From Lewinellaceae bacterium (GTDB lineage: Bacteria > Bacteroidota > Bacteroidia > Chitinophagales > Saprospiraceae), in the NCBI GenBank assembly GCA_024644235.1, contig JAHELJ010000005.1, positions 132,259-196,258 of the forward strand: a DNA stretch of 64,000 nt. The letters run 5' to 3'. The notes beneath the pieces were generated by a model. That model saw only the letters and a program-made list of their open reading frames with translations. It was not told the DNA's origin and ran no database searches. Shown here piece after piece: positions 54,373 through 63,733 of this stretch. The number at the start of each line of letters is the position of its first letter. The stretch's first letter is position 1. A program made the translations under genes and the position numbers.

Positions 54373-55476
54373 ATGAAGACGGTAAATCGACGGCAATGGC
54401 TTCAATCTTCAGTCACCGCAGCAGCGGGCTTTCCTTTTCTGATGAATGTTCGTCAGACAAGAGCACCACTTAGTGGAACAGATGAATTGCGACTGAACTC
54501 TAACGAAAACCCGCATGGCCCATCGCAGAAAGTGCTTGATGCCATTAGTGCCTCGATGTCAAAGGGAAATCTCTATCCCTGGAGCGACAAGGAAGTGTTG
54601 CGCCAGCACCTTTCCAATTTTGAAGGAATGCCTCTCGACCACATCTACATTGGGGCCGGATCCACCGAGATTCTGCAGGTGGCAGCTATGGCTTTTGGGC
54701 TTCAGCGGGGTAAGGTAGTTTCCTGTTACCCGACCTTTCCGGTGCTCATGCAGAAGGCTGCAGATTTTTCGGCAGAATGGCTCAAATTGGACCTGAAAGA
54801 TCATCACTACGATCTGCAGACCTTGGCAGATCATTGTGATGATAAGACCAGCATGGTCTATATCTGTAATCCCAATAACCCGACCGGCACCAGATTGGAT
54901 GCTGGTGAATTAAAGCAATTCGCCCGTGAAATATCCAAGCGGACTATGGTCTTTGTAGATGAGGCATACATTGAATTTTCCGAGGATGGCCTTGCAACCA
55001 GCTTAGCATCTATGGTGCGAGACGAACCCAATATCATTGTTGCACGCACTTTTAGCAAGATTTATGGAATGGCCGGACTGAGGATAGGCTATGCTTACGC
55101 TCACCCTGACACCCTGATGACGATGCGAAAACACCGGATTGGCTATGGGATGAACGTGCCAATGACTTCCTTGCGTGCTGCGATGGCGGCTCTCGATGAC
55201 CAGGATTTTGTAGCCTATTGTCGAAAGGAAAACAACAAGGCAAGAGATATAGCTTGTGCGGCATTCAAAGAATGGGAGGTGCATTATGTGCCATCTCATA
55301 CCAGTTTCATCTACTTCAAGCACGACCGCTTCCATGGTAATTTGCAAAAGCAACTACACGCCCGAAATATCCTGATAAGGACCTATCGCGATCAGCCGGA
55401 GTATTCGAGAGTCAGCATTGGGACGGTGGAGCAGATGGAGATGTTTGTGGATGCCTGCCAAAAATTTCTTGGTTAA
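54373..55476 (+). CDS. Exported histidinol-phosphate aminotransferase-like enzyme
   Basis: A 367-residue fold-type I PLP aminotransferase of the HisC group: LNSNENPHGPSQKVLDAI, YIGAGSTEILQVAAMAFG, YICNPNNPTGTRLDAGEL, VFVDEAYIEFSED and RTFSKIYGMAGLRIGYAY with the PLP-binding Lys229. Unusual is the N-terminus NRRQWLQSSVTAAAGFPFLM, a twin-arginine-type export signal, which implies a periplasmic location. Normal HisC works in the cytoplasm on histidine synthesis. Its substrate outside is unknown. A 118-base spacer separates it from the next gene. Confidence 0.85.
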   Translation: MKTVNRRQWLQSSVTAAAGFPFLMNVRQTRAPLSGTDELRLNSNENPHGPSQKVLDAISASMSKGNLYPWSDKEVLRQHLSNFEGMPLDHIYIGAGSTEILQVAAMAFGLQRGKVVSCYPTFPVLMQKAADFSAEWLKLDLKDHHYDLQTLADHCDDKTSMVYICNPNNPTGTRLDAGELKQFAREISKRTMVFVDEAYIEFSEDGLATSLASMVRDEPNIIVARTFSKIYGMAGLRIGYAYAHPDTLMTMRKHRIGYGMNVPMTSLRAAMAALDDQDFVAYCRKENNKARDIACAAFKEWEVHYVPSHTSFIYFKHDRFHGNLQKQLHARNILIRTYRDQPEYSRVSIGTVEQMEMFVDACQKFLG

Positions 55477-55594
55477 AAAATAGAGGGATACAGGCAATTG
55501 ATTATCTTCAACCACGTTGAATTGATATCTGAACACGCTAATCTGCGTAGCACACTCCTCGACAAACAAGTTAGTTTTTGATTGAATACAAGGG

Positions 55595-57280
55595 ATGAAA
55601 GCCTTAGTTGTCCTAGCATCGAGTCTCTGTTGTCTGGCGCCGCTGTTTAGCCAGCTCAAGATGGAGCCATTCGCCTCCGGGTTTGTCAAACCGGTGGATA
55701 TCGCTCATAGTGAAGACAATTCAGGAAGACTGTTTGTAGTAGAACAAGCCGGATCTATTCAGGTTATAGACAGTCTTGGTAATCCCCTTGGCACTTTCCT
55801 CGACATCGTAGACAAAGTAGACGACAGTAGTAATGAGGAAGGACTCCTTGGTTTGGCTTTTCATCCCGATTATGAGGCTAATGGCTTTTTCTTTGTGTAT
55901 TACATCGAAACAGATCAGACTGGAACGAGGCGAAGTGTGGTGTCCCGATTCTCAACCGACCCCGGTGATCCAAATCGCGCTGAACCAATGAGTGAAGAAG
56001 TCGTGATGCAGATCAATCAATTCGCTGGCAATCACAACGGTGGCGATATGAACTTTGGAGCCGACGGATACCTTTACATCGGCACCGGAGATGGTGGCGG
56101 CGGCAACGATCCGCAGGAGACTGGCCAGGATCTTACCACCATGCTGGGCAAAATGTTGCGAATTGATGTGAATACCTTGCCCTACTCTGTTCCTGCCAAC
56201 AATCCATTTGCAGGGGCAGGTGGGGACACCATTCCTGAAATCTGGAGTTACGGGCTGCGGAATCCCTGGCGGTTTAGTTTCGACATGCAAAATCAAGACC
56301 TGTGGATAGCAGATGTTGGTCAGAATGCCTGGGAAGAGATTAATTATATACCTGCGGGCTCAGGGGGTGGACAGAACTTTGGATGGGATTGCCGCGAAGG
56401 GAACCATGATTTTGAGTTGACGGACTGTCAGGGGCCCTATCATGATGCCATCTACGAATACGATCACGGCACAGGCCGATCCATCACGGGTGGGTATATA
56501 TTGCGCGGGCCTCACTATCACCGCTTCGACGGGCAGTATGTATTTGCCGATTATGTGGATGGGAAAACCTGGTCTCTCTCAAATGATAGTCCGGCCCGAT
56601 CGGTGGCGGTGAATCTCATCAGTGACAACGTGTTCAATATATCTACCTTTGGTCAAGACCAAAAAGGCAGAGTATATGCGGCCTCACATCGAAGTAGCAA
56701 TGCACCAATATTCCGCATAGAGGAAGTCGGTCTGCTACCAGTTGAAATTCTGTCAGTGCAGATCAAGAGGCAGAACAAAAGAGTGGAATTGGAATGGGAA
56801 ACCGGATTGGAAGTGAACGCAAGTCACTTTGAGATTGAAAGAAAAATTGACGATGGGACCTTTGTGCAGATCGGGGTGGTCCCGGCTTTGGGTGGAGAGG
56901 GAAGGAACAAATATCAATTTGCTGATCCGATACTTCAGCAGGGCAACCATCTTTATCGGCTCAAGGCCATTGATCTGGATGGATCGTTCAGCTATTCCAT
57001 AATCGTACAGCTCGATATTGAAAATGCGGGAGATTTATTGATCATTCCAAATCCGGCCAGGGAGCTCATTCAAATCAGGATTCCTCAGAAATTTGAACAT
57101 GGAACTCTTGTCATTACGAGTTTAAACGGCACTTTGTTACATCAGCAGCCGGTGTCTGCCCGTCAAGTGGCAGATGCGGATCTGGAAGTGGATGTCACCC
57201 GGTTTGACCGTGGTCTGATGTTGGTGCAGTTCAATAGTGACGACGCTGTATTTACTAAGAAATTAATGCTCTATCAATAA
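55595..57280 (+). CDS. Secreted PQQ-type sugar dehydrogenase with type IX sorting domain
   Basis: A 561-residue protein with signal peptide (about 1-19). Residues about 20-390 are a six-bladed soluble aldose dehydrogenase propeller of the YliI type: KPVDIAHSEDNSGRLFVVEQ, EGLLGLAFHPDYEANGFFFV, HNGGDMNFGADGYLYIGTGDGG, YGLRNPWRFSFD. About 395-475 form a fibronectin-like linker, and the end (IIPNPARELIQIRIPQKF ... FNSDDAVFTKKLMLY) is a type A C-terminal sorting domain for export by the Por system. It oxidises aldoses with PQQ at the cell surface. Followed by a terminator (57369-57400). Confidence 0.9.
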   Translation: MKALVVLASSLCCLAPLFSQLKMEPFASGFVKPVDIAHSEDNSGRLFVVEQAGSIQVIDSLGNPLGTFLDIVDKVDDSSNEEGLLGLAFHPDYEANGFFFVYYIETDQTGTRRSVVSRFSTDPGDPNRAEPMSEEVVMQINQFAGNHNGGDMNFGADGYLYIGTGDGGGGNDPQETGQDLTTMLGKMLRIDVNTLPYSVPANNPFAGAGGDTIPEIWSYGLRNPWRFSFDMQNQDLWIADVGQNAWEEINYIPAGSGGGQNFGWDCREGNHDFELTDCQGPYHDAIYEYDHGTGRSITGGYILRGPHYHRFDGQYVFADYVDGKTWSLSNDSPARSVAVNLISDNVFNISTFGQDQKGRVYAASHRSSNAPIFRIEEVGLLPVEILSVQIKRQNKRVELEWETGLEVNASHFEIERKIDDGTFVQIGVVPALGGEGRNKYQFADPILQQGNHLYRLKAIDLDGSFSYSIIVQLDIENAGDLLIIPNPARELIQIRIPQKFEHGTLVITSLNGTLLHQQPVSARQVADADLEVDVTRFDRGLMLVQFNSDDAVFTKKLMLYQ

Positions 57281-57368
57281 ACTATTCATCCTTCAATGAG
57301 GCTATAATCGGATGTTCTCAATCATCATTCGCCCTTGCAGCTACATTTGTTCTTACGAAAATAGCCTC

Positions 57369-57400
57369 AGCAGCCCCGGATCTGTTACGCCGGGGCTGCT
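57369..57400. terminator. Terminator between the sugar dehydrogenase and polA genes
   Basis: AGCAGCCCCGG (57369-57379), loop ATCTGTTACG, CCGGGGCTGCT (57390-57400): a perfect 11-base GC-rich stem followed by CCTCTTTAAT. It can serve both convergent genes; the T-run is modest. Confidence 0.75.
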
Positions 57401-57529
57401 CCTCTTTAATAGGACTCTGCCAGGCTAGTAGCCTCCGTCTTAGCAATTTGGTTACCGAGGTTGAAATTTGTCTCAATCTAGCAGAGATTGGGAATCGATT
57501 TCTCCTGTCAAGTCTTGATTATGCCCGGC

Positions 57530-60310
57530 TTAATGTGCTTCAAGCCAATTTGCTCCCACACCCATACCCACCACGATTGGGACCTTCAGATCGGGAATGG
57601 CTGTCTTCATCTTTTCCTCGATTAATTCCCGCATCTGCACTTCTTCAGGTTTGTGCAGATCAAAGACCAATTCATCGTGTACCTGCAGCACCATCTTCGA
57701 TTGATATTTTCTTTTGACCATCTCCTGATGAATATGGATCATCGCCAGTTTGATCATGTCAGCTGCAGTACCCTGAATGGGAGTATTGATCGCAATACGC
57801 TCCGCGCCACTCCGCGCCAGCCCATTGCGCGAATTGATGTCGCGCAGATGACGCCGTCGACCCAACAATGTTTCTACATATTCGTTTTCGCGGGCAAATT
57901 TGACGGTTCGCTCCATATACTCTTTGAGCCCTTTGTATTGTTTGAAGTATTGCTCGATAAGTGCTTTTGCCTCTGTACGACTGATACTCAGCTGCCGGGA
58001 GAGATTGGTAGAGCCAGCTCCATAGGTAATGCTGAAGTTGACCGTCTTGGCGTTTCGCCTCTGATCATCACTCACCTCGTCATAGGGCACATCATGCACT
58101 CTAGCTGCGGTGGCACGGTGAATATCCTGGCCGGAATGAAAAGCCTCCAGCATAGCTTCGTCGCTGGAGATTTCAGCGATCAGCCGAAGCTCGATCTGGG
58201 AATAATCTGCTGACAACAGTAGATGATCTTTGTCGCGGGGGATAAAAGCCTCCCTAATGCGACGTCCTTCTGCGGTGCGAATCGGGATATTCTGCAGGTT
58301 GGGATTGTTTGAGCTAAGCCGTCCGGTTGCTGCCAGCGCTTGATTGAATGAACTATGAATACGTCCCGTCTTTGGATTGACCATAAGTGGCAAAGCATCG
58401 ACATAAGTGGACTTGAGTTTGCTCAGCATACGGTGCTGCATGATGTCAGCCACGATCTCATGCTGGGTAGCCAGCTCACTCATCTTATCCTCATCAGTCG
58501 AATACTGGCCGGTCTTGGTGCGGCGCCAGCGATAGGGTATCTTCAGCTTGTCGAAAAGTATTTCTCCCACCTGCCGGGGAGATCCGATATTGAAGTGCAC
58601 TTCCGATTGCTTGTAGATCTTACTTTCCAGCTCGAGGATTTTCGCCTGCAGTTCATGAGAATAATCTTCCAGGTACTTTTGGTCAAGATTTATTCCCTCA
58701 TACTCGAGATCCACCAGTACCCGGATCAGGGGCTCTTCGATCTGGTCATATAATTTTTTCAGGTTGTTGTCCTTCAACTTAGTAAAGAGAAAGTCTTCCA
58801 GCTGAAGGGTGATATCGGCATCTTCGGCAGCATAATCGGCCACTTTTTCCAGCTCTACCTGGCGTAGGTTCAGTTGCCGGATCCCCCGTTTGCCGATCAG
58901 AGTTTCGATCGGGATAGGGGCGTAATTCAGGTAAGTCTCCGCCATGTAGTCCATGGAATGGTTCTTCTCCGGCTCAAGGAGATAATGAGCGATCATGGTA
59001 TCCCGGTAGGGACCCCGCAGCTCCACACCATACCAGCGCAAAATAGTTGCATCATATTTCAGGTTCTGACCAACCTTCACAATATTTTCATCTTCGTACA
59101 CCTCTTTGAAGTACTGCACGATTTGCTCTGCTTCCGTCCGTTCGTCCGAAATTGGAACATAATATCCGGTTCCTTTCTTCATGGAAAAAGAGAGACCTAC
59201 CAACTCGGCTTCATTGGCATCGATCCCGGTTGTTTCTGTATCGAGGCAAATGGTTTTTGCCTGCAGCAATGCTTTGCGCAAAGCAGACCTTTTTTCTTCG
59301 GAGTCGACGAGCACATATTCGTGGGGTGTAATCTTGATGTTTTTGTCGGCAATCGAAGCGATAGGCGCTGCCTCCGGTTTGGTTTTTGTAGAGGTGGGTC
59401 GGCCAAAGAGATCCTGTTGCACCCCTTCGCCAGTCTCGCCCAGGATGGTACGCGACAGGGTGCGAAACTCCAGCTCTTTGAAGAGCTCACGCAGCTGTTC
59501 GCGATTGATGGGGCTGAGGCGAAATTCCTTTTCATCAAATTTCACTGGCGCTTCCGTATCGATGCGGGCTAGTCTTTTGGAAAGCAGGCCTTGCTCTGCA
59601 TAAGTTTCCACCTGTTCTTTTTGCCTTCCTTTAAGCTCATGCGTGTTTTCCAGCAATCCTTCGACCGATCCGTATTGCCCGATGAGTTTTGCCGCGGTCT
59701 TTGGTCCGATGCCAGGTATACCCGGTATATTATCCACGCTGTCTCCCTGCAAACCAAGCATATCGATCACCTGGTCAATACGAGCTACCTTCCATTTTTC
59801 TTTGATGTCTTTGACTCCGAGGATATCCACTCCATTACCCTGCCGTGATGGCTTGTAGAGATAGATGTTTTCGGATACCAGCTGAGCGAAGTCTTTGTCA
59901 GGAGTGACCATATATACGGTGAATCCTTCCTGTTCCGCTTGCTTTGAGAGGGTACCGATCACATCATCTGCTTCATAGCCCTCCAGCGAAACTACCGGGA
60001 TATTGAAAGCTTCAATGATTTGATGGATGAAAGGCATGGCTGTGGTGATGTCTTCCGGTTGGGCATCGCGATTGGCTTTGTATTCGGGGTACCACTCATT
60101 TCGGAAAGTCTGGGCAGTGATATCAAACGACACTGCGATATGGGTAGGTTTTTGATTGACCAGGATATCCCACAACGATCTCACAAAGCCGGTGATGGCA
60201 GATGTATTGAGGCCTTTGGAGTTGTAGAGGGGACGGTTGATAAAAGCGTAGTGAGCGCGATAGACCAGGGCATTGCCATCGAGGAGGAATAGTCTTTTTT
60301 GACCAGGCAT
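57530..60310 (-). CDS. polA: DNA polymerase I
   Basis: A 926-residue polymerase with three domains: 5'-3' exonuclease (about 1-290; SFDITAQTFRNEWYPEYKANR, GIPGIGPKTAAKLI), 3'-5' proofreading exonuclease (about 330-530; CLDTETTGIDANEAELVG retains the acidic residues), and the polymerase (about 550-926; ADYSQIELRLIAEIS, RRNAKTVNFSITYGAG, VLQVHDELVFD). Works in repair and Okazaki fragment processing. The gene is alone on the minus strand; the membrane-protein gene upstream (60404-61300) ends in its own terminator. Confidence 0.97.
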   Translation of the reverse strand: MPGQKRLFLLDGNALVYRAHYAFINRPLYNSKGLNTSAITGFVRSLWDILVNQKPTHIAVSFDITAQTFRNEWYPEYKANRDAQPEDITTAMPFIHQIIEAFNIPVVSLEGYEADDVIGTLSKQAEQEGFTVYMVTPDKDFAQLVSENIYLYKPSRQGNGVDILGVKDIKEKWKVARIDQVIDMLGLQGDSVDNIPGIPGIGPKTAAKLIGQYGSVEGLLENTHELKGRQKEQVETYAEQGLLSKRLARIDTEAPVKFDEKEFRLSPINREQLRELFKELEFRTLSRTILGETGEGVQQDLFGRPTSTKTKPEAAPIASIADKNIKITPHEYVLVDSEEKRSALRKALLQAKTICLDTETTGIDANEAELVGLSFSMKKGTGYYVPISDERTEAEQIVQYFKEVYEDENIVKVGQNLKYDATILRWYGVELRGPYRDTMIAHYLLEPEKNHSMDYMAETYLNYAPIPIETLIGKRGIRQLNLRQVELEKVADYAAEDADITLQLEDFLFTKLKDNNLKKLYDQIEEPLIRVLVDLEYEGINLDQKYLEDYSHELQAKILELESKIYKQSEVHFNIGSPRQVGEILFDKLKIPYRWRRTKTGQYSTDEDKMSELATQHEIVADIMQHRMLSKLKSTYVDALPLMVNPKTGRIHSSFNQALAATGRLSSNNPNLQNIPIRTAEGRRIREAFIPRDKDHLLLSADYSQIELRLIAEISSDEAMLEAFHSGQDIHRATAARVHDVPYDEVSDDQRRNAKTVNFSITYGAGSTNLSRQLSISRTEAKALIEQYFKQYKGLKEYMERTVKFARENEYVETLLGRRRHLRDINSRNGLARSGAERIAINTPIQGTAADMIKLAMIHIHQEMVKRKYQSKMVLQVHDELVFDLHKPEEVQMRELIEEKMKTAIPDLKVPIVVGMGVGANWLEAH

Positions 60311-60346
60311 GAGCAGGCGTTCTAGTGACGCCCAAATTTAAAGAAT

Positions 60347-60380
60347 AAAAAAATGGCTGCTTCGGGTTGAAGCAGCCATT
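60347..60380 (-). terminator. Terminator of the outer-membrane protein gene
   Basis: On the minus strand a perfect 12-base stem (AATGGCTGCTTC/GAAGCAGCCATT) with loop AACCC is followed by a T-run and TTATTCTTT. Located between the stop at 60404 and the polA start at 60310. Confidence 0.85.
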
Positions 60381-60403
60381 GGATTATAGGAAACCATAAT
60401 ATG

Positions 60404-61300
60404 TCAAAATCCGTATGAGATCCCCAATAGGAAATAATTTTGCGTCGCTGAGGTCTCGATATCTGCTTTTCTAAATGCAAACTCGATGCCAACCCCCAGA
60501 CCCTTCCAGACTTTAGTGCCAAAACTATTCGTCCAGGTCCATTCACTCAGGCTGGGTTCATTGCTTTTGTAGGGCAGAAAAGTGTTGAAGTTGGTCCTCC
60601 AGGTGATTCCTTCGAAGGTTGCTCCATAGTCGGCCACGATTTTGGCACCGGTGGCATTTTCGAATGTAGGATCATCTCCCATGATAATGTGATAGTTGAG
60701 CGGGTGGATGACGACAATAAAATTGTCGAAAGGCGTCCAGGTTGCTCCCACTCCAAGGTCGAGAATACCCGGATTGTTGAAGTTGCTAAGGATGGATGTG
60801 TTGTAATCTCCCAAAGCGGACAAGGCCCATTTATCTGAAAGCTTGTATCCTAACAAAGAAGTGATTTTAAACACATCGGCCACCTGCTCGAAATCGGTGT
60901 CTTCGCCAGACTTGGTATCCGTATCAAGCTTTTGCCAACCAATAGCGATGTTACCGGAATTTCTCCAAAACAGTTTTGGTTGATCGTAATTGGCAAAGCC
61001 ATTGAAGGTACCGCTAATCGTAGAAGAGGTCGCGTTGGGGTTGGCCCCTTTAGCCCAATCCGTAAACCGGTTAAAGTTGAACCCCAGCGTTCCAAAGGCA
61101 CCGGTTTCCCAGCCCGGAAAAGCGGCGATTTGAGCATTGATGCCGGCAATCTCGCCGTTCACCCCATCCAATTCCGCCTGGATCTCAGCAGCTTGAGCTG
61201 CTTTCTCGGCCTTCATGGCTTTCAGCTCTTCAAGAGTTTGTGCCAATCCAAGGGAGACGAAGCAGATAAAAAACAAGGGTATAAGGAAGAACTTTCTCAT
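60404..61300 (-). CDS. DUF3078-type outer-membrane beta-barrel protein
   Basis: A 298-residue protein from ATG 61300 (an upstream in-frame ATG at 61342 would place 14 polar residues ahead of the signal peptide). Signal peptide RKFFLIPLFFICFVSLGLAQ, then a short coiled-coil-like helix (LEELKAMKAEKAAQAAEIQAE), then alternating hydrophobic strands with aromatic turns (GTLGFNFNRFTDWAKGANPN, WALSALGDYNTSILSNFNNP), ending in F (LLGISYGF), typical of outer-membrane barrels. It matches the DUF3078 pattern. Function unknown. Ends in a strong terminator. Confidence 0.8.
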   Translation of the reverse strand: MRKFFLIPLFFICFVSLGLAQTLEELKAMKAEKAAQAAEIQAELDGVNGEIAGINAQIAAFPGWETGAFGTLGFNFNRFTDWAKGANPNATSSTISGTFNGFANYDQPKLFWRNSGNIAIGWQKLDTDTKSGEDTDFEQVADVFKITSLLGYKLSDKWALSALGDYNTSILSNFNNPGILDLGVGATWTPFDNFIVVIHPLNYHIIMGDDPTFENATGAKIVADYGATFEGITWRTNFNTFLPYKSNEPSLSEWTWTNSFGTKVWKGLGVGIEFAFRKADIETSATQNYFLLGISYGF

Positions 61301-61372
61301 AATACGTTGATTTAATTCTTTAATGAGACAAACAAATTTCATTTAATAAGCACTTAGTTTTCATTGGACAGA

Positions 61373-62197
61373 CTAATCATGGATCAGCACTTGTTCGCGG
61401 GAAAACTTGTGCAGTGGGAGTATGAGCTTGCCTTCACTGGTCTGTAGGGTCACCGTAGCTTTATCGAGTGCGATAATCTGTCCGGTGGTATGGCTGATGG
61501 TAATGGTGTCGCCGATCTTAAACTTTTCCTTACTGTAAAAAGACGTCAGGAAATTTGAGAAAATATCTTTCGAGGCCAGGCCATATCCAATGCCGAATGC
61601 CAACACGGCTCCACCTAACACGATGGAAATATTGGAGGCGATGAATTCCGTATCGATACCTGCCTGGGCAAGGGCACTGATGAATACATTGATTAGCAGG
61701 AAGTAGAATATAAATGCGCTGATCAGTTTGGCCGAAGGAATACCTAGTGACTCGCAGGTGGTTAGCACCAGCTTACGGAGGAAGTCGGCGAAGAGGATTC
61801 CGATAGCTAGCAGTAAAACAGCAGTGATGAGCACCGGGATATAGTTGATAATCTGACTGACCAGACTGGATACCTCAGCCATCCCTAATACATCGGTAGC
61901 TGCGATGATAAAGATGAGCAGGATGACGTAGTACAGCACTTTACCAAAGATGCGGCTGGGCACTATGGATATGTTCGACTTCTCGACGAAATCGATCTCA
62001 TTAAGGCGCTCGGCAAAGCGGTCGACATTAATCCGTTCCAGGAATTTCCGGACGATCCTGCCTATCAACTTAGCCAGGATGTAGCCGATGATCAGCACGA
62101 GCAATGCACCCAGCAGGCTGGGCACTTTGCTCATAAATGCAGTCGTCACAGTCTTTAATTGCTCTAAGAGGTCGAAGGTAGATTGTAGTTGGATCAT
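61373..62197 (-). CDS. Small-conductance mechanosensitive channel (MscS) family protein
   Basis: A 274-residue inner-membrane protein. About five hydrophobic segments (LLGALLVLIIGYILAKLIG, VLYYVILLIFIIAATDVLG, ITAVLLLAIGILFADFL, ISAFIFYFLLINVFISAL, LGGAVLAFGIGYGLASKD) lead into the short beta domain (KEKFKIGDTITISHTTGQIIALDKATVTLQ). It has TM-helix repeats like many Bacteroidota MscS-type proteins. It opens under membrane tension and protects against osmotic downshock. Lies last in the operon-like set with the sigma factor and a small protein, 14 bases after the latter. Confidence 0.85.
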   Translation of the reverse strand: MIQLQSTFDLLEQLKTVTTAFMSKVPSLLGALLVLIIGYILAKLIGRIVRKFLERINVDRFAERLNEIDFVEKSNISIVPSRIFGKVLYYVILLIFIIAATDVLGMAEVSSLVSQIINYIPVLITAVLLLAIGILFADFLRKLVLTTCESLGIPSAKLISAFIFYFLLINVFISALAQAGIDTEFIASNISIVLGGAVLAFGIGYGLASKDIFSNFLTSFYSKEKFKIGDTITISHTTGQIIALDKATVTLQTSEGKLILPLHKFSREQVLIHD

Positions 62198-62211
62198 TTG
62201 AGATTAGGTTA

Positions 62212-62448
62212 TTAGCTCTCCATATTGGGGTATCTCGGCGGCTTATTCTCGGGTGTCTGATCGATCTTTGATCCTCCTCCCAGTATGCTTGCAAGCATCT
62301 GAAAGAGTTTCGGAATAAATAGGTCAATCACGTTTCCAACCAGCTGGAACATGTTTTGGGAGTGGTTGATGTCCTCTTTGATCCTGGCCGGGGGCTGAGG
62401 GTAGTCATTAAGCTCTTCCTCTTGTAGTCGTTGAAAATTATTCCTCAT
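62212..62448 (-). CDS. Small hypothetical protein between sigma factor and MscS genes
   Basis: A 78-residue protein from ATG 62448, which overlaps the sigma factor stop by 11 bases (a longer in-frame start at 62475 would overlap more). Charged N-terminal half (RLQEEELNDYPQPPARIKED) and a hydrophobic amphipathic segment (QLVGNVIDLFIPKLFQMLASILGGG). No family recognised. Its position directly after an ECF sigma gene is where a regulator of the sigma factor is often found, but it lacks a zinc-binding motif and a clear membrane helix, so an anti-sigma role is only a possibility. Confidence 0.65.
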   Translation of the reverse strand: MRNNFQRLQEEELNDYPQPPARIKEDINHSQNMFQLVGNVIDLFIPKLFQMLASILGGGSKIDQTPENKPPRYPNMES

Positions 62449-63022
62449 CGCTTCTCGTTTTGAATAGCTTGTCATAAATAGCTTTGCATTTGTGTTTCGA
62501 TCGCTTGATCCGCATTTTCACGGCACTTTCGGTCAGTGCCATGCCTTCTGCGATATCGGCGATCGTCATGCCGTCCTGATATTTCATTAGCAGGATGACT
62601 TTATCATTGGGGTTCATTTCATCCAATACCATCTTGAGCCGGTTGACTTTGATCTCCAGTAGTTCTGCATCGCTGATCTCCTGCACTTCCTCATCCGGCA
62701 GATCCTCGGGAGCACTGCTTTGCATCTGCCTTTTTTTCTGTTTACGAATCACATCGATACAGAAGTTGTAAGTGATCGAGTACACCCAGGTTGAAAACTT
62801 GGACTGACCACTAAAGCGCGACAGGTTTAGCAGGAGCTTCATGAAGATATCCTGCGTGGCATCCGCTGCTGCTGCTTCGTTGCGCAGAAGAGAAATACAT
62901 TTACCATAGATCTTGGCTGCATACCTTCGATACAGCTCATCAAAGTACAGGCTGCTTTGCGATTCCAGATACAGAGATACCAATGCCTCATCCGCCAGAT
63001 TACCGGCGTTTTGATCACTCAA
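62438..63022 (-). CDS. ECF-type RNA polymerase sigma factor
   Basis: A 194-residue sigma-70 family factor. Region 2: FDELYRRYAAKIYGKCISLL, AADATQDIFMKLLLNLSRF, STWVYSITYNFCID. Region 4: LDEMNPNDKVILLMKYQDGMTIADIAEGMALTESAVKMRIKRSK. Acidic linker between (SAPEDLPDEEVQEISDAE). Controls a regulon in response to an unknown signal. The following small gene and MscS gene overlap or abut it on the same strand, so the three are co-transcribed, which hints at an envelope or osmotic signal. Confidence 0.92.
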   Translation of the reverse strand: MSDQNAGNLADEALVSLYLESQSSLYFDELYRRYAAKIYGKCISLLRNEAAAADATQDIFMKLLLNLSRFSGQSKFSTWVYSITYNFCIDVIRKQKKRQMQSSAPEDLPDEEVQEISDAELLEIKVNRLKMVLDEMNPNDKVILLMKYQDGMTIADIAEGMALTESAVKMRIKRSKHKCKAIYDKLFKTRSDEE

Positions 63023-63152
63023 ATGAGGTCGATTGGTTATCTTGCCTTCCAGACTCAGCGTTTAGACGAAGATTTGAGGGTAAAGTAACGCGATGTAAAA
63101 TACTTAAAGTGTTAAAGTTTTTTCTCATATGTTCTGATTTCCTTTCCAAGCT

Positions 63153-63731
63153 ATGAATCCGGTGAGCTTTGAGCCCAAGCAGATGGACCACGTGCAGATC
63201 GGCGAACGACGTTTTGTGAAGCTGCTCAGCAGCGAAAAGATCCAGGCCAGGATCACTGAGCTGGCCACTGCCATAAGGGAAGACTATTCCGACAAGGATC
63301 CATTATTCATCGTCGTACTCAATGGCGCTTTCATGTTTGCTGCCGACCTCATCCGGGCCTGCGAGCTAGACTGCGAGATCCAATTCATACGTCTCGCCTC
63401 TTATGAAGGAACCACCTCCAGTGGGGTGGTGCAGCAGATTATCGGTATGCAGATACCGGTAGCAGGCCGGCATGTCATCGTTGTGGAAGACATCGTCGAT
63501 ACCGGCCGTACGATGGATGCTTTCACCCGCGATATCCAGGAGTCGCATCCTGCATCAATCTCCGTTGTCACCCTGCTACTAAAACCCGAAACACTAGAAT
63601 ACCCTTTTGAATCCGCCTATGTCGGTTTCGAGATCCCCGATGCCTTCGTTATCGGCTACGGCCTCGATCTGGATGGACGTGCCAGGCATTTGGAGGATAT
63701 CTATCAACTCGAAGACGAGGAACAGGCGTGA
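63153..63731 (+). CDS. hpt: Hypoxanthine phosphoribosyltransferase
   Basis: A 192-residue purine salvage enzyme: VVLNGAFMFAADLIR (front loop), the PRPP-binding motif IVVEDIVDTGRTMDAF and the base-specific end VGFEIPDAFVIGYGLDLDG. It makes IMP or GMP from hypoxanthine or guanine and PRPP. It diverges from the sigma factor gene (130-base gap) and is followed by degenerate repeats. Confidence 0.93.
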   Translation: MNPVSFEPKQMDHVQIGERRFVKLLSSEKIQARITELATAIREDYSDKDPLFIVVLNGAFMFAADLIRACELDCEIQFIRLASYEGTTSSGVVQQIIGMQIPVAGRHVIVVEDIVDTGRTMDAFTRDIQESHPASISVVTLLLKPETLEYPFESAYVGFEIPDAFVIGYGLDLDGRARHLEDIYQLEDEEQA

Positions 63732-63733
63732 GG

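Noticed and set aside
57448..57717. Plus-strand frame of 89 residues overlapping the polA 3' end
   Set aside because: It is antisense to the conserved polymerase C-terminus and has no family features.
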